Positions 50,841 through 61,899 of a DNA stretch of 64,000 nucleotides are shown one piece after another. The notes under the pieces were generated by a model that saw only the letters and a list, made by a program, of their open reading frames with translations, was not told the origin of the DNA and ran no database searches. The translations under genes and the position numbers were made by a program. The stretch is from Dryocosmus kuriphilus (taxonomy: Eukaryota; Arthropoda; Insecta; Hymenoptera; Cynipidae). Position 1 is the first letter of the stretch; each line of letters opens with the position of its first letter. The DNA lies in the NCBI GenBank assembly GCA_038277395.1, contig CM076194.1:107525708-107589707 (forward strand), read 5' to 3'.

Positions 50841-51053
50841 CTAATACATTTTTAGCTTACAGGTAATGCAAACACTATCGTGAAAATAGGAATCCGAAAT
50901 TTTGAAATCAGAGCTAATACATTTTTTAATTAGGTTTTGATATCGTGAGGTTATTGAAAAGAGCTCCCAGAACTTTTTTTTTCCTAACACAATTTTTTCC
51001 CAGCAAGGTGCACAAATTTTAGCTTTATTTTCGTCGTAGCTTTTAGGAGACAT
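50841..51053 (-). pseudogene. Cys-rich gene remnant, first (N-terminal) segment
   Basis: A minus-strand frame runs from ATG at 51051-51053 to a TAG at 50841-50843. It begins MSPKSYDENKAKICAPCW, has a C-x2-C pair near residue 15 and a second C-x2-C (VCITCK) near residue 65. This suits an N-terminal zinc-binding domain. The stop falls about 50 bases before the end of the satellite element at 50790. The continuation, with further Cys motifs on the same strand, lies at 34493-34830 on the other side of the element. A donor-like GTAAGC overlaps the second Cys pair, so an intron boundary here cannot be excluded. I recall similar Cys-rich multicopy proteins in insect and Hydra genomes but cannot name the family. 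Confidence 0.5.
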
Positions 51054-51434
51054 ATGTTAGTTTAAACGTCTAAGTACCTATACACTACGATTCACAATAG
51101 AAAATTGTTATTATCGAACAAACTCATAAGGTTATGTTAGTGTTTCAAAATAAGATATCTAATTGATTTTTCAAAAACAAACCACGCTCGGAAGTTTATT
51201 TTTTAATTTTTTAAGTGAATATATAGTATATCCTATATGCGTAGAGGGAGAGTAGCGTTGTCGGCAATATAAGGGAGGGCGCTACATTTTTTTGCCATTT
51301 TTTGGCGGAAATATTGATTTCAACGAAAAGTGACAAGAATACAAAGTTTTTCTCTTTGCAAAAACAAACAACTTTTGTTTGAAATATTTTTTGATATATA
51401 TGATGTTAGATGTGTTGATCAGGTATAGGAAAAT

Positions 51435-51958
51435 ATGTATATAGATGTTGCAGTGTCGATTTACTGATCGTATAAATTGTTTATTGTTGAAAACAAGCTT
51501 TCGCTCTCCGAAGGAGGGCCTCTTCAGGTATATAGTATATAGAATAACGACGCATGTTTCAGAGTAGTAGTACGTACAAAGATTGAAGTCTTCTTCAGTT
51601 TTTAGGTTTTTTAAAAAATTATGAGACAATAAAATGCCATAGTTAGCATGATTACACGACTACTATGCTTTACATGTATTTTAGACGGACAATAACATTA
51701 ACATTATCAATAATCCACATGCAAAGCACAGTAGTCATGTAATAATGCTACCTATGGCATTTCATTGTCTCATAATTTTTTAAAAAACCTAAAAACTGAA
51801 GAAGACTTCAATCTTTGTACGTACTACTACTCTGAAACATGCGTCGTTATTTTATATACTATATACCTGAAGAGGCCTTCCTTCGGAGAGTGAAAGCTTG
51901 TTTTCAACAATAAATAATTTATACGATCAGTAAATCGACACTACAACATCTATATACA
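51435..51958. mobile_element. 524-bp near-perfect foldback element
   Basis: Arms of about 244 bp (51435-51678 and 51715-51958) are reverse complements with only scattered mismatches, separated by about 36 bp. Landmarks on the left are ATGTATATAGATGTTG, CTCTCCGAAGGAGGGCC and AGTAGTAGTACGTACAAAG. The right arm holds the complements in reverse order. Direct repeats of TTTTTTGATATA flank it on both sides (near 51390 and 51960), as a target duplication might. A 115-codon minus frame (51282-51629) crosses the left arm and is probably fortuitous. A transcript would form a long double-stranded hairpin. Confidence 0.75.
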
Positions 51959-51959
51959 T

Positions 51960-54900
51960 TTTTTGATATAATTAATATTTTCATTGCAAATTGGCAAAAA
52001 CCGTCAAACATGCCGCGCGCAGCAGGTTAAAGTCGTATATCTAGCGAACAAGAACAGCTAGGATTTTGATTTAAATGGATTTTGGCACAGTTGTTGAATA
52101 CAATTCAATCCCTGCTTACCGATTTTGTGTTCATTTTAATCAAACCTATTCGACCCAGGAACCAGGTGTGAATATTATATGGCAATTTAATAAACAAATT
52201 ATACAAATAAACGCACAATTTCGATAACTTGTTTATAAAATTAACAAGTGGATAACAAATGTTCATCTGTAAACATAACTGTCAATAAAATTTGAAGATA
52301 TGTAATATTGGAAGAAAACAATGATCTCTTTCGGCCTAATATGTATCTATATAAATATGCTCACTGTGTATTTGTTTATAGGATTTGCTTAAAAAATGAA
52401 CTAATAATATTTGATGAAAAATTTGTATGATTATGTACTTCGAATTTACTTTCACTTAGTTTTTATGATTACTTTTATTTTTTTACTTTTTGTTTATGAT
52501 TTTATGGGTTTATCATTATTTATTAATTTTTATGATTTTTTGTTATTTTTATCATTTTTATGATTCTATTTTTATCGTAAAGATCATCTTTTCTTTAAAG
52601 GCAACTAGCTTCAATGTAGAAATATACTTTGAAAACATATACATACTTTTAATCTTTTAATCCTAATTGTTATAAATTCATACCAATATTAAGGTTAAAA
52701 GTCAACATGTGTTTTTCTTCTTACGAATTAAATTCAAGTGATACCAGGCAAAAGGGAAAAGAATTTTACAAGACTATAAAAATAAAATTATAAAAATTCA
52801 CATTTTTTCTTGAAGTAATTTTGTAGAGTTTATTTTGAAACATCATACATTCCTTTTAAAGATATGTTTATTTGAAGTAAACTGTTTGAAATTCATACTC
52901 AGAAAAGTTATATAAAGTTATATCTTCGCTAAATTTATTAATTTTCTTGTCTCAAGAACATGCAGATTATATTAAGTAAGATAGTAGTCGAAATAAGATG
53001 TAATTACTTGGATCAAGAAACATTTAATTAGAGTTTCAGTTCCTTATCATGAGAATATCATATTTTTTATCAAATATTTTATTCAACTTGACGGAAACAA
53101 AAATAATGGAACAAATTAAAATAATGGAACAATTTAATTCAAGTTATTTTCTTTAAATACGTATATTCTTGATCCAAGTAGTTTTACATGATTCTATTAC
53201 TTTCTTGACTAAGGAAAATCGGTCCCCTGTACTCAGAAAATAGTCGCTTCTTTCATGTAAAATCAGCCACGTAATTACGCCTAACTACTTGATTCATTGA
53301 AAATTTTTTTGCAGTGTACTACCTCATATTTTACTAAAGAAAATACTAAGATCTGCTATTATCAAATAGGAAAATTTTCCCCCCCAAAAAAAAAAATTAT
53401 ATAGCTTACTACTACAGCATTAAAATATACAAATTTTTGCTCCTATCCCTACTTTCTAACCTATTTTAGTAATTTTTCTAACGAAATGTTTCTCCACGTG
53501 CATCATTACTTTTTTTCCCAGCATTTTGCATTTAATGGATGATTCCCTTTCTCTGCATGATACTCGGAGGAAACGGATTACTGGAGCATTTGAATGATGA
53601 TAGTTCGGAGAAAGATTGACCTGAATGCAAATGAACGACTATACCCCTGATTCCAATATAGGATTTCCGTTAACCGCACCCTGATGGTAAAATACCAATA
53701 GTTCGCAATATTTTTCGCAATTTTCTCCTAGCGTTTTGCCGATAGTCTCGTGTTCCAGGTCAATTTATTTCTCCTGGGATTTGGGCTACTGGGCTGAGGA
53801 AGAAGGGGGCTAATACTGAATTATGACTAAGCACGTAAGAAGATAGATAGAAACGGCAATTGTGCGGCCCGATGAGGATTCCTTTTGGCGGGTCTGCTCG
53901 CGCATTGACCGCACTAAAAACATCTGTAACGGTATCACCGCGTGACTGCTAGTATGGCGCGGTTGGTGGTGGTGTTACATTCGCTTCCAGCTTAACGACA
54001 CAAGTTTATCCCACAGGAAACAGTTTCGTGAATACAACATACGAACTCGATTTTATCGCCCTTAAATCTGCGCATCTCCTCACTCCACATGAATAGGAGA
54101 AGAGACTTTCCCTCGTTACCGAATGTCAACGAAACTAGAATCGGTTTACCATTTACCATTTACCTGATATATCGACCATTTTTCTTGTAGATTTTACCAT
54201 TTCTGGCAGCTATTTCGACTTACAGGATGGCCTCTTAAATCGCAGATTTTGAGGTCAAGAAGCTGCGAATTTAATTAGTTCCGTACATTAGGTTCACGTA
54301 AAGTGAACTTTATTTGTTAATATAGATATGTAATAAAATAAAAAATTCAAAAATAGTCTCTGATTGGTCTAGAGTGTCTATTCAAGACTCTGAAAAAATC
54401 CCCGTCATTTTCCGTGTTTCAAAAAAATTTTCCAGTTATTTAAATTTTCTAAATTCAAACCTTCAAAACTAAACAATCTAGTATTCAAAATGAAATCTCC
54501 AAATGAATAACACTTGAAATTAAACAATTTTTATCTCGGGATCTTAAACACAAGTTATAAGTTAAATTGAAAAAGAACCACGAACAATTCTTAACCAATT
54601 CCAATTTTAAAGCAGACAGTTTTTAATACTTCAATTAAAAATTGTACAATCTGAAGTTTTTAATCTGAAATTGTCTAATTCCCGAAATAAATTTCAATTT
54701 TATTTTCTTATGAATTTATAATCGTTCAAGTATTAAAAGGCTTTAATTTATTTAAATTGCACAGTTTTGAAAGATTTTAATCTGAACCATTAAATGGCAT
54801 TAAATTTTAAATGGCTTTCATTTCTAATTCTGCAACTTTGAATAATTCAAATTTAAGGCCAAACAATCTTCAATGTTTCAACCTAAAATTATTCAAAACT

Positions 54901-55190
54901 TTTAATTAAAAGGTTCTTTTATTTTTCAAACGTTTTCTTCTAATTATTATTCAATTATTTATTTATTTATTTCAATATACACGGGCGAACGCCCTTTATT
55001 ATATAGAAAAAATTTAATTTGCAGAATTTGAAAGGGTTTAATTTCAAAATCTTGATAATTTAATTTTTTCAATACTGAAGGCTTTAAATTGTCCAACTAT
55101 ATTTTTTTTTTTTAGTTTGAAACAATCAAATTTTTAATATTTTAATGTCAAATTATTGAATTTCCGATAATTTAATTTAAGAAAATTTCA
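51960..55190. other. AT-rich low-copy DNA, no gene supported
   Basis: No exon with both good splice borders and a stable frame was found. 53560-54250 is more balanced in composition and may hold conserved non-coding or UTR sequence, but its frames are short. 54350-55190 returns to the recurring AATTTTAAA/TTGAAATT texture. The region 52880-53330 shares words such as TTCTTGATCCAAG with 16300-16500, which hints at an old dispersed repeat. Confidence 0.45.
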
Positions 55191-55194
55191 ACAC

Positions 55195-55732
55195 TTGAAT
55201 CGCGGCATCGTAGAAGGGGATATAAAATTTTTGGTCCGAGCGCAGTGGCGGCCTCTCATTGCTTTTGTAAATTAATTTGAACTTTCATTTTTGGAAACTT
55301 ATTTAAAGCAATTAATGTCATTACATAATATCAACAAAAAAAAATATTGGATAAACTTTCGAAAACGCGATACCTCGGATTGCTTTGAAACTTGGTATAC
55401 TTACGTAATTTGACTCTCTGTTTACGAATATGACCATGAAAATTGGCGCAAATGACATCCTCAAGATCAAATCTTCAAAAAAAAAAAACTAAAAAAATTT
55501 CATATTCTTTTCTTTTATTTCAATAAATACATAAAACTGATAAAAAATACTAAAACAAATTGTAGACCTTCGAAAAATACATAGGTATACTAAGTTTTAA
55601 AGCAATCAGAGGTATCGCGTTTTCGGAAGTTCAGCCAAAATATTTTCTCAAATGTAATTTTTACATTCTCAGGAACCGTTTGCGCTCGGGCCAAAAAATT
55701 CTATATCCCGTTTTATGATGCGGCGTTCAATT
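55195..55732. mobile_element. 538-bp inverted-repeat (MITE-like) element
   Basis: The left end TTGAATCGCGGCATCGTAG and the right end, whose reverse complement is AATTGAACGCCGCATCAT, start imperfect inverted arms. Matches continue through GGGATATA, AATTTTTTGG-CCGAGCGCA, and further in AAAACGCGATACCTC-GATTGC. The interior is A-rich and non-coding. It is non-autonomous, with the superfamily undetermined. Confidence 0.6.
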
Positions 55733-55739
55733 TATGCTG

Positions 55740-57030
55740 TCAATTTGAAAAAAAAGTTAATCTATGAGGGTCCACATAACAATTATTGTAATTCAAACAC
55801 TATAAATTTGAAGTTATATGATTTATAAAGTTTCCATGTAAAATTGATGAATTTTGAACCTTATGAATTTAAGCAAATTATTTAACTATTACGGTATTCA
55901 TTTCTATAAATTATAAAAATTGGAGAAATTTAAATTTTAAGCCAAACAATTTTGTATATGTTAATCTATAACAATATAATCAGTATAATGAATTTAAAAT
56001 TCTTCCAAAAGTGAAGAAGTGACTAATTGGAATCGTAATTGTATGAGTAGTATAAGAACTCGTTCACTTTCACATATCAACCATATGATATCAAATAACA
56101 TTTGAAGATATTGGAAGCTTTTTGCACTACGAATGAAAAAAAATCCAGGTCAGAAAACAAATTCATTGTTATTTCCGTGCTTTCGCGGACAAAAATATTC
56201 TAGGTCATTTATTTGTACAAGTAGTCACTCTGAAGGTCTTCATGAAATTTTATTTAAAGAAAGTTTAAAATAGATTAAAAATTGCAAGATTTATGTTAGA
56301 TTGTTTAGGGTTACATTTTGTTATTTATCCCCATTATGAGGGACAGAAGAGACTTAAATATAATCAATATAGACATCGTCTATGTAAACGCAAAAAATAT
56401 AAAAAGTATATTTCATGAAGAAGTATTTTATGGATTTGTGAATAGGTGTAGTTCAACAACCCATAAATCATTCGTTAGCGGAAATATTGAATCGTGTTAG
56501 AGTTCCTGTTTTAGTAGGGTGCAACATTATTTTGCCTCTGGTAATACACGAAACGACGGGCTGTGCACTGAAAATTCTGTTCTTCAGGCAACCAAAAACT
56601 TTCTTGCGACTAACAGATTTACTTGTGTGTTTCATCCACTTCCACCGCCGAAAATGACCAAGTGAATAATTGTGAATAATTTGGTGAATAATTTGTAAAT
56701 AACAGACAGACGATTTGAGGATTCGGAAATCGGGTAAGTCAATCAACGGCAGTGATGTCATAAGAATACTCCAGTGCACAGCCCCTCGACACGAAAATGC
56801 TGGGGTATACTTGTTGTTTCTATGCATATAATTATAGTAGCGTTGCCCTTAGCCGATCGTGACTCACTCGTTTTGTTGTCTGGTTGCATAGTATCGGTTG
56901 ATTAATTTCTAACCTGCAATAGCGGATTGCGTATGACGGAGTTTGCGTTCATGTGTTAAGTGACAGTAGCAATAATCAGCGGTAAAAAGAGATTGGAAAG
57001 GTAGATACAACACACAACTGCCTGTAAGAT
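55740..57030. other. Low-copy DNA with a GC-richer island at 56450-57000
   Basis: AT-rich to about 56300, then more balanced. A 119-codon minus frame (56468-56827) and a 60-codon plus frame (56318-56500) overlap and neither shows family features. The island could be a promoter or 5' UTR; AAAGGTAGAT near 56997 looks like a splice donor on the plus strand. I cannot confirm a gene. Confidence 0.35.
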
Positions 57031-57035
57031 ATACC

Positions 57036-57038
<3 letters not shown>

Positions 57039-57068
<30 letters not shown>
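57039..57068 (+). repeat. A30 homopolymer
   Basis: An uninterrupted run of 30 A stands about 75 bp before the TIR element at 57144. It could be a retroposition tail or a simple expanded run. No gene-like sequence upstream was recognised as its source. Confidence 0.7.
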
Positions 57069-57069
<1 letters not shown>

Positions 57070-57143
57070 ATTGGGTTTTTTATGAAAAGATGTTTCTTTT
57101 AATCGTTCGATTGCTTACGTAGTAGGTACTAAATGCATAAGAC

Positions 57144-57701
57144 TTTTTCTTCATACCTCGGTCGAAAGTACGTACTTTCGTCCCTAATATCAGAGACGAA
57201 AGTTCAACATTTACTCCCTGTGGGAAGTACACGCGCGCCCTCTATAACGGCGGGAGGAAAGAATCATACCTCGGTCGAAAGTACGTACTTTCGTCCCTAA
57301 TATCAGAGACGAAAGTAACGGCGGGAGGAAAGAATTTCTCATGTGTATTAAAACTAATTCTTAACCTCTGTCATTGCTGTTGTTACCTCTAACCTTAGAA
57401 GTAGTTGTCAATGTTGTTTTGTCGTCAATTATAAATTTTATAATAAATATAATATAATGTTTAGACTAGTGAAATACAGAGACAGATATCTTTAACAAAG
57501 TGGAATTAATTTATTTTAGAAAAATATTATTAGACTTGACTCTTCGAATGTATTGGGATGCCTGCCCCCACGACCAGCAGCACTCGCTTCGCTCGTGCCG
57601 CAAATGTCAGGGGCAGGCATCAATAACATGCTTATCAACATTTAAAGTAAAAAAAAAAAGTAAAATTAATAACGTACTTTCGACCGGCTATGAAGAAAAA
57701 T
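57144..57701. mobile_element. 558-bp TIR element (MITE-like) with internal tandem duplication
   Basis: The left terminus TTTTTCTTCATACCTCGG and the right terminus (reverse complement TTTTTCTTCATAGCCGG), both followed by TCGAAAGTACGT, are inverted repeats of about 30 bp. Near the left end a segment with the palindrome GAAAGTACGTACTTTC, TAATATCAGAGACGAAAGT and GGCGGGAGGAAAGAAT occurs twice (57155-57264 and 57267-57337). The interior has GATGCCTGCCCC...GGGGCAGGCATC (57558-57624) around CTCGCTTCGCTCG, a further hairpin. A 93-codon frame at 57500-57781 runs out of the element and is not credible as a gene. Confidence 0.65.
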
Positions 57702-57703
57702 CG

Positions 57704-57828
57704 TATACACTACGTGGCCCAAAAGTTGAAATCTCGATCCTGCGCGAAATGCTGCCCGAGGCGAAGCCGAGGGCAGCATGACGCGCAGGGCCGAAAATTC
57801 AACTTTCGGCCCGTGTAGTGTAATATAC
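57704..57828. mobile_element. 125-bp foldback element next to the TIR element
   Basis: TATACACTACGTGGCCC...TTGAA on the left pairs with TTCAACTTTCGGCCCGTG and TAGTGTAATATA on the right. The centre is a hairpin GCTGCCC-GAGGCGAAGCCGA-GGGCAGC. It starts 3 bp after the preceding element, so the two may have inserted next to each other or form one composite. Confidence 0.6.
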
Positions 57829-58250
57829 TATTTTTATGGATCAAGGATTACAAAACCCACACTATATCGATTTCCACTGCTTTCCAAAAATTTAAAGAAT
57901 TTTTACTTACAATCGTTAAATTACAAATTTTTCAATTTTAGAGGTTTAAATTTTAAATTTTAAATTTTGATAGATTTAAATTTAAATAAATGATTATATA
58001 TAGATTGTATAGTGTCTCAATCTGAAATGATAGAATTAAGCACATTTTTAATTTACAATTGGTTAGCTATAAAAACTTCCGATTTGAAAAAAAAAAAATC
58101 TTTTAGCAGTTCAAAAGTTCTAAGTTACATTCCAAAACAATATTCAAATTTTTCATATTACAAAGCCGACGAATATAATATCATAAAATTAGTCACGTGG
58201 CACTCTAGTAAATACCCTTAAAAGCTGTTTAAATACACTATATCTAGTAC

Positions 58251-58350
58251 AAGGGCCCCCATTCGAGTACTACCGTGAACCGACCGAGTCAAGAGCTGCT
58301 TAACTTCGGTGATCGAACGAGAAGCCTTAAACTATTCCGCGCATCCAAGT
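58251..58350 (-). pseudogene. 5S rRNA-derived relic
   Basis: On the minus strand TCTCGTTCGATCACCGAAGT-TAAGC, then GGTAGTACTCGAATGGG, matches the layout of the eukaryotic 5S rRNA gene: the TCTCGTCCGATCACCGAAGTTAAGC block and the GGTTAGTACTTGGATGGGTGACC block around the internal promoter. The 5' part and 3' end are diverged, and several conserved bases differ. It is a pseudogene or the head of a 5S-derived (SINE3-type) retroposon rather than a working 5S gene. No clear SINE body or tail was recognised downstream. Confidence 0.75.
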
Positions 58351-58507
58351 ACACATATAATTTTTTAATTACATATGTACGTGAACACACAAAGACCTTA
58401 TTAGGTTTAATTTAAAATAAGCACTCTAATGAAAAATCTTGAAGCCTCTTTAGCTTCTTGAAATCTGTACTTAAAAGGTTTCTGAAGGATTAACACATGG
58501 CATGGGC

Positions 58508-61500
58508 TTACTCTGTGGTATTCGATCCATTGCCAGATGTGGAACTTCCGCCGTAAGAATCGGTTCGAGATTCATTCATGAGATATAGGGGGGCACTCTG
58601 AGTATCACGGTCTCTTCCTGTCTGTGATCTACGATTCGTATAATGATATGCAATTCACGTTAAAATCATAGTAATTCTGAAATGCTCATGTAGGTGCTCA
58701 TAATTTTTCAAACAATTATTTAGTAAAGTTTCCTGTATTCTGATGCTTCATACTAGTTCATAGAAATGCATGGAAATTGTACAATATTACACAAATCTAT
58801 GCTAAATTCAAATTCCAAACGCGTTTTCTTTTCAATTCCGGAACAATTATTCAGAATAATCCTTAAATATTAATTATTAAATTTTTATTTTGTTCTAATG
58901 AATTGGTAAACCACACAGTAAAAAATAATACAAACATTTTTACACCTTCAAATTTTTCTTACCTTAAATTCAGATATGGACTTAAGCTCACCAAAAAATT
59001 GTCTGAATTTAAGACGCCAATATCTGAATATTAGAATGTAATCACACGTTTTCTTGAATTCAGACAATATTTAATTTTATTGAACCCAGATAAATTTTTG
59101 CTTCATTCACTTCTAATACTTAAATTTAAAAAAAATGCTAAGGTGTAACAATTTTAAGTATTCTTTTTTACTGTGCAGTTGAAAATATTTAAATTAACTA
59201 ATTACTAAATTAACTATATATGCACATGGGAACTGATGTGAATTGTATTTTTCTTCATAGAACAATGTTTAACTATTTTAGTATGCATGTTAAATCAAGA
59301 GGTGAAATTTACCCTATTTGAGAAGTAATTGCAAGGAGCAAATCGACAGGATCGTAAGAAATGATGATATCGTTGACAATATTCCCCGGATTCACGCCTT
59401 GAATATCGTCCATAAGAGGATTTGATGGAATCGTAGAGGCAGATTGGTTCGACGATGAAACTTGTATGGCATTTGCTTCTGACATGATCTTTTCAATTAA
59501 AGCCTCACCTTGGAATTTCAGAATTCCAAAATTAGAAAAGTGATTATTCCTTGATAGCGAGAGCTGAAACTAGGTCAATTAAAATTGCGATTCGAATTAC
59601 ATTCCGGAAAAGATTAAGTTCACCTACGAAATTACTGCTATTACATTATTTTTCCACACAAAATTTGCTTTAAACTCCGACTCCGAGTATAAAAATAATT
59701 AGATTTTATTCTGTGAAACTTAAAATCGATGATTTAATCTAAATTTGGCACTTTCAATTTAGATTTCTTTTTCATTTTGAGGTTTTCAAAATTCAACCTT
59801 TTACCGTTTGCATCATTAGAAATTTAATTTCTTTCTCTTTGCAAAGTGGATGCTTTAAAATTTAGATTTCTCGTGAAGCTGAGTCCCTCAAATGTACAAT
59901 GTCTTTTAAAATTAATTCAGAATCTAATTTTGAATGTTTCAGTCATTCGATTCTTTAACATTTTGAAAAATTGGAGTTTTAAATAAATTACATTTACAAT
60001 TTTTATACAAAAAATGTTTCAATCTTAGACGATTATATTTGAAATTTCATTATTCATTTTTCAATTTGACATTTTTTGACTTAGACCTTCATAATCTTCT
60101 AAAATTTATTCAATTTTGAATGCTTTCAACGTAAAAAAGTTTTAAATTATTCAATCATTCTATATGGAACCTTTGTTATCTACGATTCGTAATTCTAAAG
60201 GATTAACTTGAAATTAAAGTTTGTATTTGAATTCACTTCGATTTAGTTCCGAGAAAATTATTCTTTCGTAATTTTCTCTTGTCATACAGAGGTTTTAAAA
60301 AATCGTTGACAAGAAAATTCATCTTTTGTGAGTTCGGCCTGAAATGTCAACCACTTTTTTTTTAAATTTGGACCTTTTTGATGTTCTCTCTTTTAAAGTA
60401 CATAAATAATGGCATATATCACACTTGAGAAATATCTTTGTCGCAATTAAACACTCTCGTAAGCAATATCATAAAGAATAGGTACTTATTGTCAGACGAG
60501 GGTTGGAAGATGAAGTGGATGGCAAAGTGGATTCGACATCGGAGAAAAATGAAACTGAAGGACATTCGCGAAACCCTAGACTACGTCGTGATTTCGTCAG
60601 AGGATTATCCGCAGTCTCCGACTGGACCTCGAACTGGACTCCATTTTCATTTTCATCGACCTCCTCTGCCTTCGCAGAAGATTCTAAAAAAAATACACAT
60701 TTCAGGAAATTCTTGAAATAGATTGCTTCATCCTGATCTCCATGTCTAGCCAAGTCGAAAGAATTTCGCTGCCGACAAGGTATTTCGGACTGACGTATCG
60801 TACCACTTTCATCGATGAATTAAAATAAATCGTAACGGTACACTCAATGCCCACGAACACCGGACATTACCATGCGCTAAATCTTGCCTCTAATCAGAAG
60901 TCTAGCCTAGGGCGGTTTGAAAAGAATTATTTTTCGGGCAATGTAAAAAAGCTGTTGTCTCCCATTTCCAAAATTTTAAAACTCTCGACTCATATGTCAC
61001 AATTTTTTAAGCTCTTCCACAATCAGATTTAAAAAAAAAAAAGAATTTTTTCATTCCACCCTAGGCCGTATTAAATTTAAGATTATATAAATTTAATAAT
61101 TAATTATGTATAAAATACTGGGTAATACGCGCTCCAAAATTTCGTCTGTGATATTCGGAATAATCGAAGAAGATTCCGTCATTGTAAAAACGGCCACTTC
61201 CTCCTTGGACTTTATCTTCTTCGCATTTATCCATTTCATCAAAGATCTTAGATGCTTGCCAACATTCGGAATTTTAGATTTTATCTGTTTGTTATGACAG
61301 CTGAAGAATGAATCATTTTAACTGAAAAGACTCACAGTTTATCCCCCCTTTTCCCTCCCATTTCCGAACACTGATATTTTAATCTTTTAAAAGTCTAAAA
61401 CAAATGAAAATATCAAATAAACCGAAAGAACCATAAAATATTTATCATTAATCTGAAACAAACTTCTACAACCAGTCTATAAAGGCTTATTAACCTGTTT

Positions 61501-61888
61501 CCTCACGTCATAAAATATTTCCAATATATTTGAACATATGTATTTCGTAGAAAGAAAAAAATAAGCAATTTTATGACGTATCTGATATTTTTTTTGTACA
61601 CTAAATTCGTAGAACTCGTAAATATTTACGCGTTTTAATTTAAAATTCTACTATTGACAATAATAGTTCTGAATTTTGATAGGTTAGGGGAGAAATATAA
61701 CAGAGGTTGTTGTATAAGTTAGCGGAAATAATAGGTAACCTTTTTTTAATTTAGAGCTGAAAAGAATTTACCTTCTGTAAGTTGGAACTAATATTCTTTT
61801 TGTCAGTTTTATCTACCATCCCAATGTTACCGGAGATGACAGTTCGTACGGATGAGGTCTGAGGAAATGTTTTTCTTGATTCTGTCAT
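58508..61888 (-). CDS. Five-exon protein-coding gene, function unknown
   Basis: Exons on the minus strand are as follows. Exon 1, 61888-61772: ATG at 61886-61888, 39 codons, donor GTAAAT. Exon 2, 61284-61119: acceptor ATAACAAACAG, donor GTATTT. Exon 3, 60683-60486: acceptor TTTTTTTTAG, donor GTACCT. Exon 4, about 59508-59313: donor GTAAAT; the acceptor is weak, with an alternative TAGTTTCAG at 59564. Exon 5, 58628-58508: acceptor AATCGTAG, stop TAA at 58508-58510. Phases agree at every junction of this model (0, 1, 1, 2), giving roughly 265 residues. The product is hydrophilic, rich in Ser, Thr, Asn, Lys and Glu, with no signal peptide, membrane span or recognised domain. Exon 2 is basic (KHLRSLMKWINAKKIKSK), exon 3 acidic then Ser-rich, and the C-terminus Gly/Ser/Asn-rich, so it is probably a soluble, partly disordered protein. 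Exon 4 could alternatively end at a TAA at 59309-59311. Family unknown. Confidence 0.65.
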
Positions 61889-61899
61889 GGAGAATTGAT

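Noticed and set aside
51282..51629. 115-codon minus-strand open frame
   Set aside because: Much of it lies within one arm of the 524-bp foldback. The other arm does not preserve a corresponding frame, and the composition is that of AT-rich noise.
56468..56827. 119-codon minus-strand open frame
   Set aside because: It has no splice support and no recognisable motif, and it covers small tandem AATAATTTGTGAAT-like words. It is kept only as a note in the region entry.
57500..57781. 93-codon plus-strand open frame with a Cys pair
   Set aside because: It crosses the right end of one TIR element and half of the next foldback, reading through hairpin sequence.
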